Source of the DNA: Planctomycetota bacterium | GTDB taxonomy: Bacteria > Planctomycetota > Planctomycetia > Planctomycetales > Planctomycetaceae | Direction: 5' to 3' | DNA length: 64,000 nt | Assembly (NCBI GenBank): GCA_018242525.1 | Contig: JAFEBS010000024.1 | Coordinates: 101,090-165,089 of the forward strand | Part shown: piece after piece, positions 46,224-56,700 of the stretch | Layout of the letters: the number at the start of each line of letters is the position of its first letter | Numbering within the stretch: position 1 is the stretch's first letter | The notes under the pieces: generated by a model | Database searches by the model: none | What the model was told of the DNA's origin: nothing | What the model saw: only the letters and a program-made list of their open reading frames with translations | Position numbers and translations under genes: made by a program

Positions 46224-47651
46224 TCAGTTTGCAACCGGTGCCGCAGCCTTCAAACGCACGGTAAACGTGCTGCCGTGTCCCAACCGGCTGGAAACCCTGA
46301 TTTCTCCATTGAAGACTTGACATAAGTGCTTGACGATCGCCAGTCCCAGGCCGGTTCCGCCCACTTCGCGAGACCGCGCGCGATCGACTCTGTAGAACCG
46401 CTCGAAAATCCTTGTTTGGTATTCCTTTGCGATTCCGACTCCAGTGTCAATGACGTTGATGGAAACGGCATCTCCCATTTGATGCCATTCCACTTTCACC
46501 TCGCCCCCTTCCGGCGTGTAATTGATCGCATTGTCGATCAGATTATCGACGATTGTCCGAAGTCCGCCGGGATCGGCGAGCGCCCAGGTGGGCGCGGCCG
46601 GTTGTACTGCGATCAGTCGCAAGTTCTTCGATGCCGCGATGTTCTGGTGTTCGGAAATGCTGGCGACCAGCGTCTTTCCGATGTCAATCGGTTCAATTTC
46701 ATAGGCGTGATTGTTGGTTTCGACCCGAGCCAACTCCAGCAGGTCCAGAATCAGCGTATTCAATCGTTCAGCCTGCTCTTCAATTCGTGTGACAAATCCG
46801 CGATTGATCCCCGGTTCCTCCAAGGCTCCATCCAGCAACGTTTCCGTATAGGCCGAAATCGCTGCCAGGGGAGTTTTCAACTCATGGGATACGTTGGAGA
46901 CGAATTCGCGGCGCAGACTTTCCAGTCGGCGAAGGTCCGTGACATCGTGCAACACGATGACCGCACCGGGACAGGGCTTGCCCGGTAACCTTGAAACGAC
47001 GGCCACGACGGTTGATTGAGTTCGGGGAACCTCGAATTCCAGTCGGTGCTGCTCCAAACCGGCAATTGAATCGCGGACCAGTTCCTGCAGCCTGGGCAGC
47101 CTCACCGCTTCCCACAACGGATGGTTGGAAATGCGGTTGGAATTCAGATCCAGTAATCGGACAGCCGCAGCGTTGGCCAGCAGGATCCGTTCGTCCCGGT
47201 CCACCGCGATGACACCTTCGATCATCGCTTCCAGGACAATCGCCAACCGGTCGTGACTCTGCTCCAGCCGATGCTGTTCCGTTTGCAGGTCTGCAATGTG
47301 CGCAGCCACGTGCTGGCTGACGTTCTGAAAGACGGCAGCAATCTGCTCCGATTCCTGATCCGACGTGTCGTCCAGTTCCAGCGACGGTGCCGCCTTGGCC
47401 AGTTGCCGGGCCACCTGGTTCAGGACTCCCAGTGGTTCGATCAACGGGCGGATCAGGATCCTGGATACAACGAGCGCGGCAACCAGCGTCGCCAGGAGCA
47501 TCCCTGTGCATCTCCATCGCCACGTTACTAATCCACCCAAATCATTCTCTGGGGGTGGAGTACCGCACGTGATTCCCCACGCCAGAACGCACAGTAATGC
47601 GAACAGGGTGAGCGATAGCGCCAGGCGCCAGAATACTTGCGACGTGGGCAT
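46224..47651 (-). CDS. phoR: Phosphate regulon sensor histidine kinase
   Basis: 475 residues from ATG 47651 (MPTSQVFWRLAL). Two membrane helices (about 8-26 and 47-65), a HAMP-like stretch, a PAS domain (about 150-240), the phosphoacceptor motif VSHELKTPLAA, and HATPase motifs N box DNLIDNAINYTPEGGE, G1 VIDTGVGIA and G2 GGTGLGLAIV. The frame stays open to 47792, but that part runs through REP-like repeat 47681-47780 and has no family sequence, so the later start is preferred. Located ahead of pstS; in many bacteria phoR pairs with phoB, which is here at the far end of the same run. Confidence 0.9.
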   Translation of the reverse strand: MPTSQVFWRLALSLTLFALLCVLAWGITCGTPPPENDLGGLVTWRWRCTGMLLATLVAALVVSRILIRPLIEPLGVLNQVARQLAKAAPSLELDDTSDQESEQIAAVFQNVSQHVAAHIADLQTEQHRLEQSHDRLAIVLEAMIEGVIAVDRDERILLANAAAVRLLDLNSNRISNHPLWEAVRLPRLQELVRDSIAGLEQHRLEFEVPRTQSTVVAVVSRLPGKPCPGAVIVLHDVTDLRRLESLRREFVSNVSHELKTPLAAISAYTETLLDGALEEPGINRGFVTRIEEQAERLNTLILDLLELARVETNNHAYEIEPIDIGKTLVASISEHQNIAASKNLRLIAVQPAAPTWALADPGGLRTIVDNLIDNAINYTPEGGEVKVEWHQMGDAVSINVIDTGVGIAKEYQTRIFERFYRVDRARSREVGGTGLGLAIVKHLCQVFNGEIRVSSRLGHGSTFTVRLKAAAPVAN

Positions 47652-47680
47652 GTACAAATCCGCCGGTTGGCCGGCCCTAT

Positions 47681-47780
47681 GGCAGCCCGCGGCAAGAGGG
47701 GGCTGACCCTCTCCGGGCATGCGATCTTCAAACGGAATCCCTTGCCCTTCAGAGCGTCCGACCACTTTTGCCACGGGCTG
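47681..47780. repeat. REP-like imperfect palindrome, copy 1
   Basis: Left part GGCAGCCCGCGGCAAGAG then GGGCTGACCCTC, followed by GGGCATGCG; right part ends ACCACTTTTGCCACGGGCTG. It aligns along its length with the copy at 58614-58718. It lies between the divergent phoR and peroxiredoxin genes and inflates the longest phoR frame. Confidence 0.6.
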
Positions 47781-47945
47781 ATCGTGGGACAAAGCCGGTT
47801 GAGGTTCCTTTCGGGCAACTCTATGCTACACGTGGCTCGCTGAACGGCAACCTCGCCATGAGGTCGAGTTCTGTGATTATTGTGCGAAGTCACTCGGGTG
47901 ATCTCGCACGCCTACGAAATTCATTGATTGCAAGGAACCATCGCC

Positions 47946-48533
47946 ATGAAGACCGCTTCGTTGTTTGCCGTGTGCGCCTTCGCGTTCGCCACATTGACCA
48001 TCGGCCAGGCCTTTGCCGCTGAGCCTGTGGACCTGAAGGTCGGTGATGCCGCCCCCGCGTTCCACGCCAAGGATGACACCGGAGCCGTCTGGAAGTCGAC
48101 CGATCACGTTGGCAAGAAGATCGTCGTGGTCTATTTCTACCCTGCCGACTTCACAGGCGGCTGCACCAAGCAGGCCTGCGGTTTCCGTGACGATATGGCC
48201 AAGCTGTCCAGCAAGGATGTCGAAGTCGTTGGTGTCAGCGGTGATTCGGTCCAGACCCACGCCAGCTTCAAGAAAGCTCACGACCTGAACTTCGGCCTGC
48301 TGGCCGACGGCGATGGCAAGATCGCCGAAAAATTCGGCGTCCCCTGCACACTGGGGGAAAAGACCGCCAAGGGCACCGTGGACGGCAAGGAGGAATCCTT
48401 TGTTCGCACCGCCACCATCCAGCGCTGGACCTTTGTCATCGACAAGAACGGCAAGATTGCCGCCAAGAACACCACGGTCAAGGCCGCCGATGACAGTAAG
48501 GCCATTCTGGAACTGGTCGAAAAGCTGAAGTAA
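47946..48533 (+). CDS. Exported PrxQ/BCP-type peroxiredoxin
   Basis: Thiol peroxidase reducing hydrogen or organic peroxides. Signal peptide MKTASLFAVCAFAFATLTIGQAFA, so it is exported. The AhpC/TSA fold begins KVGDAAPAFHAKDD; the peroxidatic cysteine is in PADFTGGCTKQACGF, with a second cysteine five residues later as in PrxQ. 195 residues; ATG 47946 opens the signal peptide. Reducing partner not in view. A strong hairpin follows at 48549-48582. Confidence 0.9.
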   Translation: MKTASLFAVCAFAFATLTIGQAFAAEPVDLKVGDAAPAFHAKDDTGAVWKSTDHVGKKIVVVYFYPADFTGGCTKQACGFRDDMAKLSSKDVEVVGVSGDSVQTHASFKKAHDLNFGLLADGDGKIAEKFGVPCTLGEKTAKGTVDGKEESFVRTATIQRWTFVIDKNGKIAAKNTTVKAADDSKAILELVEKLK

Positions 48534-48548
48534 TCGGCTGCCGGGGAG

Positions 48549-48582
48549 ATTCGGCGAGGCGGCATCTGCCACCTCGCCGAAT
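48549..48582. terminator. 14-bp hairpin between convergent genes
   Basis: Arms ATTCGGCGAGGCGG and CCACCTCGCCGAAT pair over 14 positions with one G-T type mismatch around a six-base loop. It lies between the peroxiredoxin gene (ends 48533) and the minus-strand EamA gene (ends 48626), so it may end transcription in both directions. No long T-run. Confidence 0.6.
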
Positions 48583-48625
48583 TGCGTTTGACGCCCTGTT
48601 TCCACGGGGCGCTGCTCAATGGTAC

Positions 48626-49516
48626 TCACTTTGTGAGCCGCAAGACGCTAGTCGCCTTCTGAACCGATCCAAACTGGACAATGGTGACCATCACCAGGAT
48701 TCCCACCAGGGCTGCGACTTGCGTCGGCGTAATGAATTCACCGTCCGCCCAGCCCCAGATCACGGCACCGACCGGAACCAGATTGGTGGTCATCGCGGCA
48801 AACAGCGGGCCCTGGTCCTGCACCAGCTTGTTGAACAACAGAGTTGCGAATCCTGTCCCGGCCACTCCCAGGGTCGCCACCGCAGCCAGTGCAACCGGCC
48901 AGTTCCGGGGATCGATGCGACGCGGTCCACCCACCACCGTCGCCAGCGGTAACAGCACGGTCGATGCCATCAGCAGGCACAACAAAGTTAATTCCAGCGG
49001 CGGCAGGTGTCGCAGTGACTTGCGAATCCAGCAATTTGCAATGGAGTAGGTCGTCGGGACGCTGATCGCCAGCATCAGATCGCTCAACTCCACATGATTC
49101 CGCAAACCGTCCTGCATCAGAATCCCCATGCAGATCAGGGCTCCAATCACGCCGAAGATCTGGCGTCGAGTCGGATAGACACCCAGGATCGGCACAGAGA
49201 CCAGGATGGTAAGCATCGGTGTCATTCCGACCGTCATCCCGACAAATGCACCACCGATCCGGCCGACCAGTGCCGGCTGAATCGAATGCGGCCAGGCAAA
49301 GCCGAGGATGGCGACGGCCAGCAGGGGCAGCAGGTCGGCACGACGAAACGCAGACTGTCGCCGTGCCAGGACGAAGATCAGCGCCAGGACCAGAGCCCCG
49401 CCAGTATCGCGCCAGGCACCAATGCCAACGGGGGAAAGACCCAGCATCGCCCACTTCATCAGTATGAAGCTGCTTCCCCAGATGGTACAGACAACAACGA
49501 ACCAGACGTACGGCAT
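48626..49516 (-). CDS. EamA/DMT-family transporter
   Basis: 296 residues with about ten hydrophobic segments in two EamA repeats (WFVVVCTIWGSSFILMKWA at the start; TNLVPVGAVIWGWADGEFIT late, the second-repeat signature). The family exports metabolites or amino acids. Substrate not predictable. Single gene, facing the peroxiredoxin gene. Confidence 0.85.
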   Translation of the reverse strand: MPYVWFVVVCTIWGSSFILMKWAMLGLSPVGIGAWRDTGGALVLALIFVLARRQSAFRRADLLPLLAVAILGFAWPHSIQPALVGRIGGAFVGMTVGMTPMLTILVSVPILGVYPTRRQIFGVIGALICMGILMQDGLRNHVELSDLMLAISVPTTYSIANCWIRKSLRHLPPLELTLLCLLMASTVLLPLATVVGGPRRIDPRNWPVALAAVATLGVAGTGFATLLFNKLVQDQGPLFAAMTTNLVPVGAVIWGWADGEFITPTQVAALVGILVMVTIVQFGSVQKATSVLRLTK

Positions 49517-49603
49517 GCGTGCAGCTTGAGCGACGCGCTGCGCCGCGGCCTGAGTAAGAAAGGGACAATCCGGGGCGGTGAGATCTCTGGCGGGTGAGCG
49601 AAA

Positions 49604-50557
49604 TCACGCCGAGCCGGGTTTGACCTTGGCTCGCAGGTATCCACCACGATACGCGTCTGCCATCGCCAGCGGAATCTCGGCTTCGGCCAGCACAACCTTG
49701 GCCTGGTTTTCGACGGTGAGCGCCTTCATTTCCTGTTCCGCGGCGACGGCCCGCGCCCGGCGTTCTTCGGCCTTGGCGCGGGCGATCCGCATGTCTGCTT
49801 CCGCCTGATCGGCCTGCAATCGAGCTCCAACGTTGTCGCCAACGTCGATGTCCGCGATGTCGATGGAGACAATTTCATAGGCGGTCTGCGAATCCAGCCC
49901 CTTCTGCAGCACAGTTTTCGCAATCAGCATCGGGTTGGCAAGCACTTCGTTGTGTGTTTCACAACTGCCGATGGCCGAGACAATCCCTTCACCCACGCGG
50001 GCCACGATCGTATCTTCGGTCGCTCCACCAATCAGTTGCGCCAGGTTCGTGCGGACAGTCACTCGCGCCCGCGCCTTCAATTGAATACCGTTTTTGGCGA
50101 CTCCGTCCAGCGTGTTGCGTCCGAACGATTTGGGATCGGGGCAGTCAATGACGCGCGGATCGACGCTGGTCTGAACTGCTTCCAGCACGTTGCGTCCGGC
50201 CAGGTCGATGGCCGAAGCGGTGTTCCAGTCGAGATTGATCTTGGCGCGATGCGTAATGATCAGAGCCCGGACGACGTTGCGAATGTTTCCGCCCGCCAGG
50301 TAATGCGCTTCCAGGCGATCCGTGGTCACTTCGCTCAGCCCTGCCTGCACAGCCATGATCTTGCAGTCGACAATCGTCGTCGGATTGATCTTCCGCAACG
50401 ACATGAAAAGCAGCGAGAACGGGTTGATCCGGGCTCGTGTCACGAATGCCCGCAGCCAGAGCTTGAAATACGCCGCGAACACCGCCAGGAAAATGATCAC
50501 CAGCAACGCACCCAGTCCGATGGCGATGATGAACGCAATCTGCAGGAAATCTTCCAT
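49604..50557 (-). CDS. floA: Flotillin-like protein FloA
   Basis: Membrane scaffold of functional microdomains. An N-terminal hydrophobic segment (LQIAFIIAIGLGALLVIIFLAVFAAY) is followed by the FloA-specific RARINPFSLLFMSLRKINP, an SPFH-like domain, and a C-terminal helical Glu/Ala region (DQAEADMRIARAKAEERRA). 317 residues from ATG 50557 (MEDFLQ), near the usual 330; the GTG-extended frame to 50614 is not family-like. FloA is often beside an NfeD gene, which is absent here. Confidence 0.92.
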   Translation of the reverse strand: MEDFLQIAFIIAIGLGALLVIIFLAVFAAYFKLWLRAFVTRARINPFSLLFMSLRKINPTTIVDCKIMAVQAGLSEVTTDRLEAHYLAGGNIRNVVRALIITHRAKINLDWNTASAIDLAGRNVLEAVQTSVDPRVIDCPDPKSFGRNTLDGVAKNGIQLKARARVTVRTNLAQLIGGATEDTIVARVGEGIVSAIGSCETHNEVLANPMLIAKTVLQKGLDSQTAYEIVSIDIADIDVGDNVGARLQADQAEADMRIARAKAEERRARAVAAEQEMKALTVENQAKVVLAEAEIPLAMADAYRGGYLRAKVKPGSA

Positions 50558-50680
50558 TCTGACTCTCCGCGGGCAAGTGTTGATCCCCGTTTGGGATACT
50601 CCGGAACGGCGCACATTGTAAACGCGGCCATGGGGCGGGTCGAGCCAGTTCGAAAGAGTTCTTCACGGTAGTTCACCGGC

Positions 50681-50728
50681 CGTCCCCTCCAAAGGGTCAG
50701 TCCCCTTTTTCCAGGGGCTGCCAGGCGG
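50681..50728. repeat. REP-like element, half copy
   Basis: CCCTCCAAAGGGTCAGTCCC then CTTTTTCCAGGGGCTGCCAGG corresponds to the right half of the palindromes at 58614-58718 and 61804-61899. The left half is not evident. Sits between floA and the RidA-family gene. Confidence 0.5.
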
Positions 50729-50784
50729 TATCCTGCCCGAAGCAATACTTGCAGCTTCCGCGGCGGTTTTCAGAAGGGTATGCC

Positions 50785-51249
50785 ATGAGTGCCGAAGCAC
50801 GGATCATCGATTTAAACCTGGAGTTTCCTCCCGCCCCCAAGCCGGGTGGCGTGTACCACCCTGTCGTGATTGTCGGCAACATGGCCTATGTCTCGGGACA
50901 TGGTCCGATGTTACTGGATGGGACGATGATCACCGGCAAGGTCGGCGCGACCATGGACGAAGCCGATGCGCATCAGGCGGCCCGCCAGGTGGGACTGACC
51001 ATGCTCGCCACACTGCGCAGGGAACTGGGCAGCCTGGACCGGATCGAACGGCTGGTGAAGACACTGGGCATGGTAAATTCGACGCCGGACTTCGCGACGC
51101 ATCCCCAGGTGATTAACGGATTCAGCAATCTGATGGTGGAAATCTGGGGCGAAGTGAACGGGAAGGGTGCCCGCAGCGCCGTCGGCATGGGATCCCTTCC
51201 CGGCAACATCGCCGTGGAAGTCGAGGCGATCTTCGAACTGAAGGCGTAG
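50785..51249 (+). CDS. RidA/YjgF-family protein
   Basis: 154 residues from ATG 50785. RidA-fold features: AYVSGHGPMLLDGTMITGKVG early and a late VEVEAIFELKA. Canonical RidA deaminates reactive enamine/imine intermediates. The final Arg of the usual IRPxxVGPAExSR pocket is not obvious here: the matching segment reads GARSAVGMGSLPGNIAVEVE, as in the longer Atu-type branch, so the activity may differ. Five bases precede the hydrolase gene. Confidence 0.8.
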   Translation: MSAEARIIDLNLEFPPAPKPGGVYHPVVIVGNMAYVSGHGPMLLDGTMITGKVGATMDEADAHQAARQVGLTMLATLRRELGSLDRIERLVKTLGMVNSTPDFATHPQVINGFSNLMVEIWGEVNGKGARSAVGMGSLPGNIAVEVEAIFELKA

Positions 51250-51253
51250 GCCA

Positions 51254-53299
51254 ATGGACGCGCGATTCGGCTTCGGTCTGCTGGTGTTCATCAGCCTGGC
51301 CTCTTCGGTGTCGGCCGAAGTGGTGCGATTTGAGATCACCCGGCGCGAGCCGTTCGCCCACGTAGAACTATTCGGCGACGTCGGTCCGTACGAGACGATC
51401 GTCGGCCGGGTCCATTATGCACTCGATCCGCAGTTGCGTCAGAACTCGGGTGTTGTCGATCTGACGCTGGCCCCGCGGAATGATGCCGGCAAGGTCGAAT
51501 TCTGGGCGGACCTGTTCATTCTGACCCCCGCCGACCCTGCGCGGGGCAATGGAGCCCTGCTGTACGACGTCAATAACCGGGGCAACAAGCTGGCGCTGGG
51601 AATGTTCAACTATGGCGGCAACAACAATCCCACCACGCGAGAACATGCCGGCGATGGTTTTCTGATGCGACACGGGTTCACCGTTGTCTGGAGCGGTTGG
51701 GACGGTGAACTGTTGCCCGGAGGAGACCGCCTGCGGCTGGCGGCTCCCGTCGTCCGATCGGGGACTGAACCGATCACAGGCAAGGTCCGCTGCGAATTCA
51801 TCCCGACGGCGGGAACAAAGCGGATGGTGGTGAACTGGGCCAATCATGGTTCGTATCGTCCCACGGAATCAGGCCTGCGGCACGCCACCTTGACCATTCG
51901 TTCCCGGCCGCAGGCCCCACGCGTCGTCGTTCCGCGCGACGAATGGACGATGCATGTCACCGATATCAGCAGCGACTCGCCGACTCAATTGCCCAACGTT
52001 GAAGTGGAAATCCCGGGTGGCATGCAGGCGGCGGCGATTTATGAACTGATCTATGAAGCCGCGGATCCGCTGGTGATGGGTGTCGCCTTTCCCGCCGTGC
52101 GCGACCTGATCTCAGCTTTGAAACATGGAACGGGGGATCAGAATCCGCTGGTGCGCGCCGGGAAGCCGGTGATCCAGCGAGCCCATGGGTTTGGTGTCTC
52201 GCAAAGCGGACGGTTCCTGCGTGAGTTTCTGTATGCAGGTTTCAACGAAGACGAACAGGGAAATCGGGCGTTTGATGGACTGATCCCGCATGTCGCGGGG
52301 GGTGGACTCGGCTCGTTCAATCACCGGTTCGCTCAGCCAACCCGCCACTCGAATCAGTTCGATCATCATGACTATCCACCGGATCGATTCCCGTTTGCCT
52401 ACGAGACTCAGTCGGACCCGTTGTCCGGCCAAACCGACGGAATCCTGCGTCGGTCGGTGGAAACAAACACGACCCCACTCGTTATGCACACCCAGTCAGC
52501 TTCTGAATACTGGACGCGCAGTGGTTCATTGCCGCATACCGATCCCCTGGGAACTCGGGACGCAAAGTTGCCTGAACAAGTCCGCCTGTATTCGTTTGGG
52601 GGGACGCAGCATGGTCCTGCCGGATGGCCCGTTCAGAAGGGATCCGGCCAGACATTCGCGAATCCGGGGGATTACAAGCCGTTCCTCCGAAGCCTGCTCC
52701 TGGCCCTGGACCGCTGGTCCAGGGACGGAACGGTGCCTCCCGCCAGTGTCTATCCGACCATCCAGGACGGGACGCTGGTCGACTGGCATCAATCGAGAAC
52801 GGGCTTTCCTCAAATCCCCGGAGTGAACTATCCAGAGATCATTCAACAACCGGCGTACCTGGATTTCGGCCCACGCTGGCAGACCGAGCGGATCATCGAC
52901 CTTCAGCCTCCGCAGCCGCGGGGCGACTACAAGGTGCTCGCCCCGCGCTGTGGCACCGACGGCAATGAACTCGGCTGCCTGTTGCCAGTGGAAGTGGCTG
53001 TCCCCGTGGCCACCTATACCGGTTGGAATCTGCGAGCAGCTGCGGCGGGAGCGGAAGGACAACTGGTCAGCCTGACCGGTTCGTACATCCCGTTTCCCAA
53101 ATCCAGAGAAGAGCGCGAACGACTGGGCGATCCGCGTCTGTCGGTACACGAGCGGTATGGGTCACTCGATGGCTATCTGCAGCAGTTCCACAAGGCCTGT
53201 GACACGTTGAAAGCGGGCGGATATCTGCAGGACGAAGACGCCCGCCGATTGATGGACGTGCATCGTGACCGCGTGGCGGCGTTGTTTGAAAGCCGATAG
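51254..53299 (+). CDS. Secreted alpha/beta-hydrolase domain protein (Abhydrolase_10 type)
   Basis: 681 residues with a signal peptide (MDARFGFGLLVFISLASSVSA). The N-terminal beta-rich part includes LLYDVNNRGNKLALGMFN and FTVVWSGWDGELLPG, and the catalytic-domain nucleophile elbow is GVSQSG (residues about 313-318). Late RDGTVPPASVYP and the C-terminal helical tail match this group, which includes proteins of unknown substrate from planctomycetes and Proteobacteria. The ATG lies five bases after the RidA-like stop, so the two probably form an operon. Confidence 0.8.
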   Translation: MDARFGFGLLVFISLASSVSAEVVRFEITRREPFAHVELFGDVGPYETIVGRVHYALDPQLRQNSGVVDLTLAPRNDAGKVEFWADLFILTPADPARGNGALLYDVNNRGNKLALGMFNYGGNNNPTTREHAGDGFLMRHGFTVVWSGWDGELLPGGDRLRLAAPVVRSGTEPITGKVRCEFIPTAGTKRMVVNWANHGSYRPTESGLRHATLTIRSRPQAPRVVVPRDEWTMHVTDISSDSPTQLPNVEVEIPGGMQAAAIYELIYEAADPLVMGVAFPAVRDLISALKHGTGDQNPLVRAGKPVIQRAHGFGVSQSGRFLREFLYAGFNEDEQGNRAFDGLIPHVAGGGLGSFNHRFAQPTRHSNQFDHHDYPPDRFPFAYETQSDPLSGQTDGILRRSVETNTTPLVMHTQSASEYWTRSGSLPHTDPLGTRDAKLPEQVRLYSFGGTQHGPAGWPVQKGSGQTFANPGDYKPFLRSLLLALDRWSRDGTVPPASVYPTIQDGTLVDWHQSRTGFPQIPGVNYPEIIQQPAYLDFGPRWQTERIIDLQPPQPRGDYKVLAPRCGTDGNELGCLLPVEVAVPVATYTGWNLRAAAAGAEGQLVSLTGSYIPFPKSREERERLGDPRLSVHERYGSLDGYLQQFHKACDTLKAGGYLQDEDARRLMDVHRDRVAALFESR

Positions 53300-53410
53300 T
53301 TGAAGCAGTGACCAGACCATCAGCGGCTCAACCGGCAAGCACATGACAACGTCAGTGAACAATGAACGCTGGAATAATTCCTGACTGATGCTGCCGCAGC
53401 AGGCAACACA

Positions 53411-53680
53411 ATGAAACGGTTTTTCGCCATCGTAGTTTGGCTGTGCATTCTTCCGGCGCGGCAGCCGCTTGCAGCGTTGGCGTGGTTCCTGGGAGGTATG
53501 TTCACGTTGAGTGCATTGATGACGTCCGTATACGCTCCAGAGTCCTTCCTCGGATCTGCGGTGCGCCTCATCGAAAAGGGTGGACCAGTAACTGGTATCT
53601 TCACTCTCTTGGTGCTCAGCGGTATCGTTTTAGGACCGTGGTGCCTTCTCGCATATTGGTTAATGAAACAGAGCGACTGA
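53411..53680 (+). CDS. Small membrane protein
   Basis: 89 residues; not recognised. Two or three hydrophobic stretches (FFAIVVWLCILPA; LAWFLGGMFTLSALMTSVYA; TGIFTLLVLSGIVLGPWCLLAYWLM) suggest an integral membrane protein. ATG at 53411. Follows the hydrolase gene by 111 bases and faces the alpha-2-macroglobulin gene tail to tail. Confidence 0.5.
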   Translation: MKRFFAIVVWLCILPARQPLAALAWFLGGMFTLSALMTSVYAPESFLGSAVRLIEKGGPVTGIFTLLVLSGIVLGPWCLLAYWLMKQSD

Positions 53681-53702
53681 CCCCGCATCCGATGGGATTA
53701 TG

Positions 53703-56700
53703 CTACTGGTCTGGTCCACTCCGCACAACGAGCACCATCTCGGCCTTGCTTTCAGCACGATTCTCTGGCGAGTAGTACTCGTAGGCAATCGCGGGTGAGG
53801 CCGTTGTCTTGACTGGCAGTGTCGCGCGCAGTTTGTAGGTCAAACTGAGTTCTTTGGTTCCGAGTGATCGCAGATACAACACCACGCTGCGCGGTGTGGT
53901 CTGGACTTTGTCAATGTCGCCACCAGCCAGCCAGCGGTCCAGCGAATCGGTCTGAACGGCGAAACCGGCCGGGATCGGCAGATCGAGAACCACCATCGGC
54001 AAGTCCGCACCCGAGTTGTTGCGGACCACCGCCTGGGCAGTCACGGTCTGGTCAACCATGAGTTCGGAACGATCGTACGTCAGATCAATCGCCAGCGGTC
54101 GACCGGAATCCGGTGATGCGGCGGCAGTCGGGATGTGATGCCGGAAATCCACCTGAAATCCAGGTGCGGCACCGGATTTGTCGATGATCTGCAACCGGTG
54201 CAGCCCGGTCGTCAATTCCGGTCCGAGTTCCACTTGCTTGACGACATCGGACTGCCAGGCAGGGATGTTCAGTTCCTGAACAATCTTCGAATTCAGTTCC
54301 ACCAGGATCCGGCGGTCGACGGAAGCGGTCGCGGGGGATTCCGTGCCGACCAGCAGCGCTTTCAGGGCCTGCACGGTGGCCTGAGTTGATGACCACGTTC
54401 CACGATTGTCGCGTTGCGACGAAATCCAGCTCAAACCCCGCTGAGCCGAGACGCGAAACGACGGATCCTGGGACGGCGACTTTCCCACCGCGAACAACGC
54501 CTGGACCGCCAATGCCGTCGTTTCAATGTCTCCCGTCTGTCGAGATCCGTAGAACATCGTCCGCTGTGTCACAGACTGCTGCCAGCGCACGTGCTTTCCA
54601 TCGGTTGAGGTATGGCGGATCTCATGCAGTCGTGCCACGTAGGGAGAGACCCGGGAACGGCCCCGTTCGATGGCCAGCAGAGCGTTACAAAGAAGTGCCA
54701 GATCATACGGGTCTTCGATCTCTTGCGGTCGCCGGTCCAACAGGTAGGTCAGCGTGCGATCCGCGTCATTCGTCGGGCGTCCGCCATACACTGCCGACGC
54801 GATATAAGCCGTGGTGCGGAATCGGGCGTTATCCCGGTGTGCGCGGGACGTGGGATCGTCATGCATGACATGCTGTTCCGGGTCCCAGGTCCCGTCGCTG
54901 TTGCGCTGGTCGAGCAACCATTGCCGTGTTCGTTCAATCAACTTCGGATCGACATCATGCACGCGGGCCATGTCCTGAAACTCCATCAGACCGTAGGCGG
55001 TCAGCGTGCGATTGGCCGGGGCGCGGCCGAACCAGTCGAAGCCGCCGCCGGGCACTTCAAACGACAGCAACCGCTGATACCCGAGATGAATGTATTGCCG
55101 GGCTGTGGCTTCGATGGCAGGCGCTTTCAATCCGGTCCGGCGCAGATAATCCAGGGCCAGGACGTTGGGATAGGTCGTGGACGACGTCTGCTCGAAACAG
55201 CCGTACGGACGCTGAAAGATCCCTTCCAGCCCTTCGACCAGTTCGCTGAGCGTGGAGGGGTAGACCTTCACGATCGCCCGCGAACTTCCCGGGATCGCGT
55301 CCGCCGGCACTTTCAATTCGATGTCGGCAGGTTCCGACAAGGTGCCGTTGACGACCAGTTCGACCGCGTGGCCGTCGGGTAGAACTTCAATCGTTTTCTT
55401 CATCGCGTCCTGCATCTTGCCGCTGCGGACGGTGATCTGCAATTCCTGACGACCGACACGATTGACCCGAATCGGGAATCCAACGGACCGTACAGCGCCG
55501 GCGGGCAGTTCGACGGTCCTGTCGGCCCCCTCCAGACGTTCGAGCCAGTCTGCATCTGCCAACGTCAAAGTGACGGTCTGAGGTTGATCGAGATAGTTAT
55601 AGACAACGGCCTGAACGGTCGTTTCATCGCCGCGGGTCATTGCCACCGGTAGATTCAGATCCACGAAAAACGGTTGAAAGACCCGAATGGAGGTCTGGGA
55701 TGCACCCAGGGCTCCCTTGGCGGTAATGGCACTCGCCGTCAGTCGCCAGGTGGTGATGGCATCGGCCAGCGGAAGCTCCAGCGTGGCCTGACCCTGGTCG
55801 TCCGTGATCAATTCGGGCCTCCACAGCAGTGTTTCGGGGAACCATTCCCGAACCCGCGGCGCTCCCCCGCTGGACTCCACATCCCGCGAGGGAAAGTGGC
55901 CGTGAGTGTCTTTGAAGTTCTCCATCGCCAAGCCAAGTTGCTTGAGATCATTCTTCGCCTGGGTTCGCCGGGCCGCCTCGCGCGCCTGTTGTACTGCCGG
56001 CAACAACAGGGCAATGAGCAGACTGATGGTGGCCACGAGGACAAGCACTTCCACCAGCGTAATTCGTGCCATGGAGACCAGTGACACGAACCCGACAGCG
56101 ATCAGGCTGAATAGAAGGAATCTCCAGAGGTTGCCCACAAAGACGTATCCTTCTCGCCGTCGCGCCTCCACCTGCTGGCGTTTGGCCGGGAGTGAAGTGG
56201 CAACCAGCGAATGCAGTTCGTCGCCGCCGTCGACCAGATCGTACAGTTCCTTCGGCAGCCAGTCGGGAGCAATCTGCCGCCAATCCGGGCGTTTCAGGAC
56301 TTCCAGTGCCCGCCGATCATTGTCCAGGAACGGCAGCAGTTTTTCGAGCGCCGCCGACGGGTTGGTCGAGGCCTGACGGGCTGTCCCGGCAAACAGCGCG
56401 CGTTCATACAGGTCTCGCGAATCTCGTGAGACATTCCACGTTCGCTCCGGGGACCACGACCCGATTGCATAGACCGGCTGCATCAGTTTTTCGTTCAGAG
56501 TGAAGATCGTCTGCTCCATCCCCGGTCGCTGCGACAGGACCGAGAACACCGCTTCATCGACTGCGGCCAGACTGAGGCACCCCGGCGCGGGGCGGCCCTG
56601 GCTGTCCCAGACCCGAAATTGCAGCCTGGCGGTTTCACCGGGGCGATACTCCGGCCGGTCCGCCACCGTCTCGATCTGCAGGTCCCTGGCAGACCGCACG

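Noticed and set aside
47652..47792. Longer phoR start
   Set aside because: The added residues are encoded by a REP-like repeat and precede the first membrane helix; ATG 47651 gives a normal kinase.
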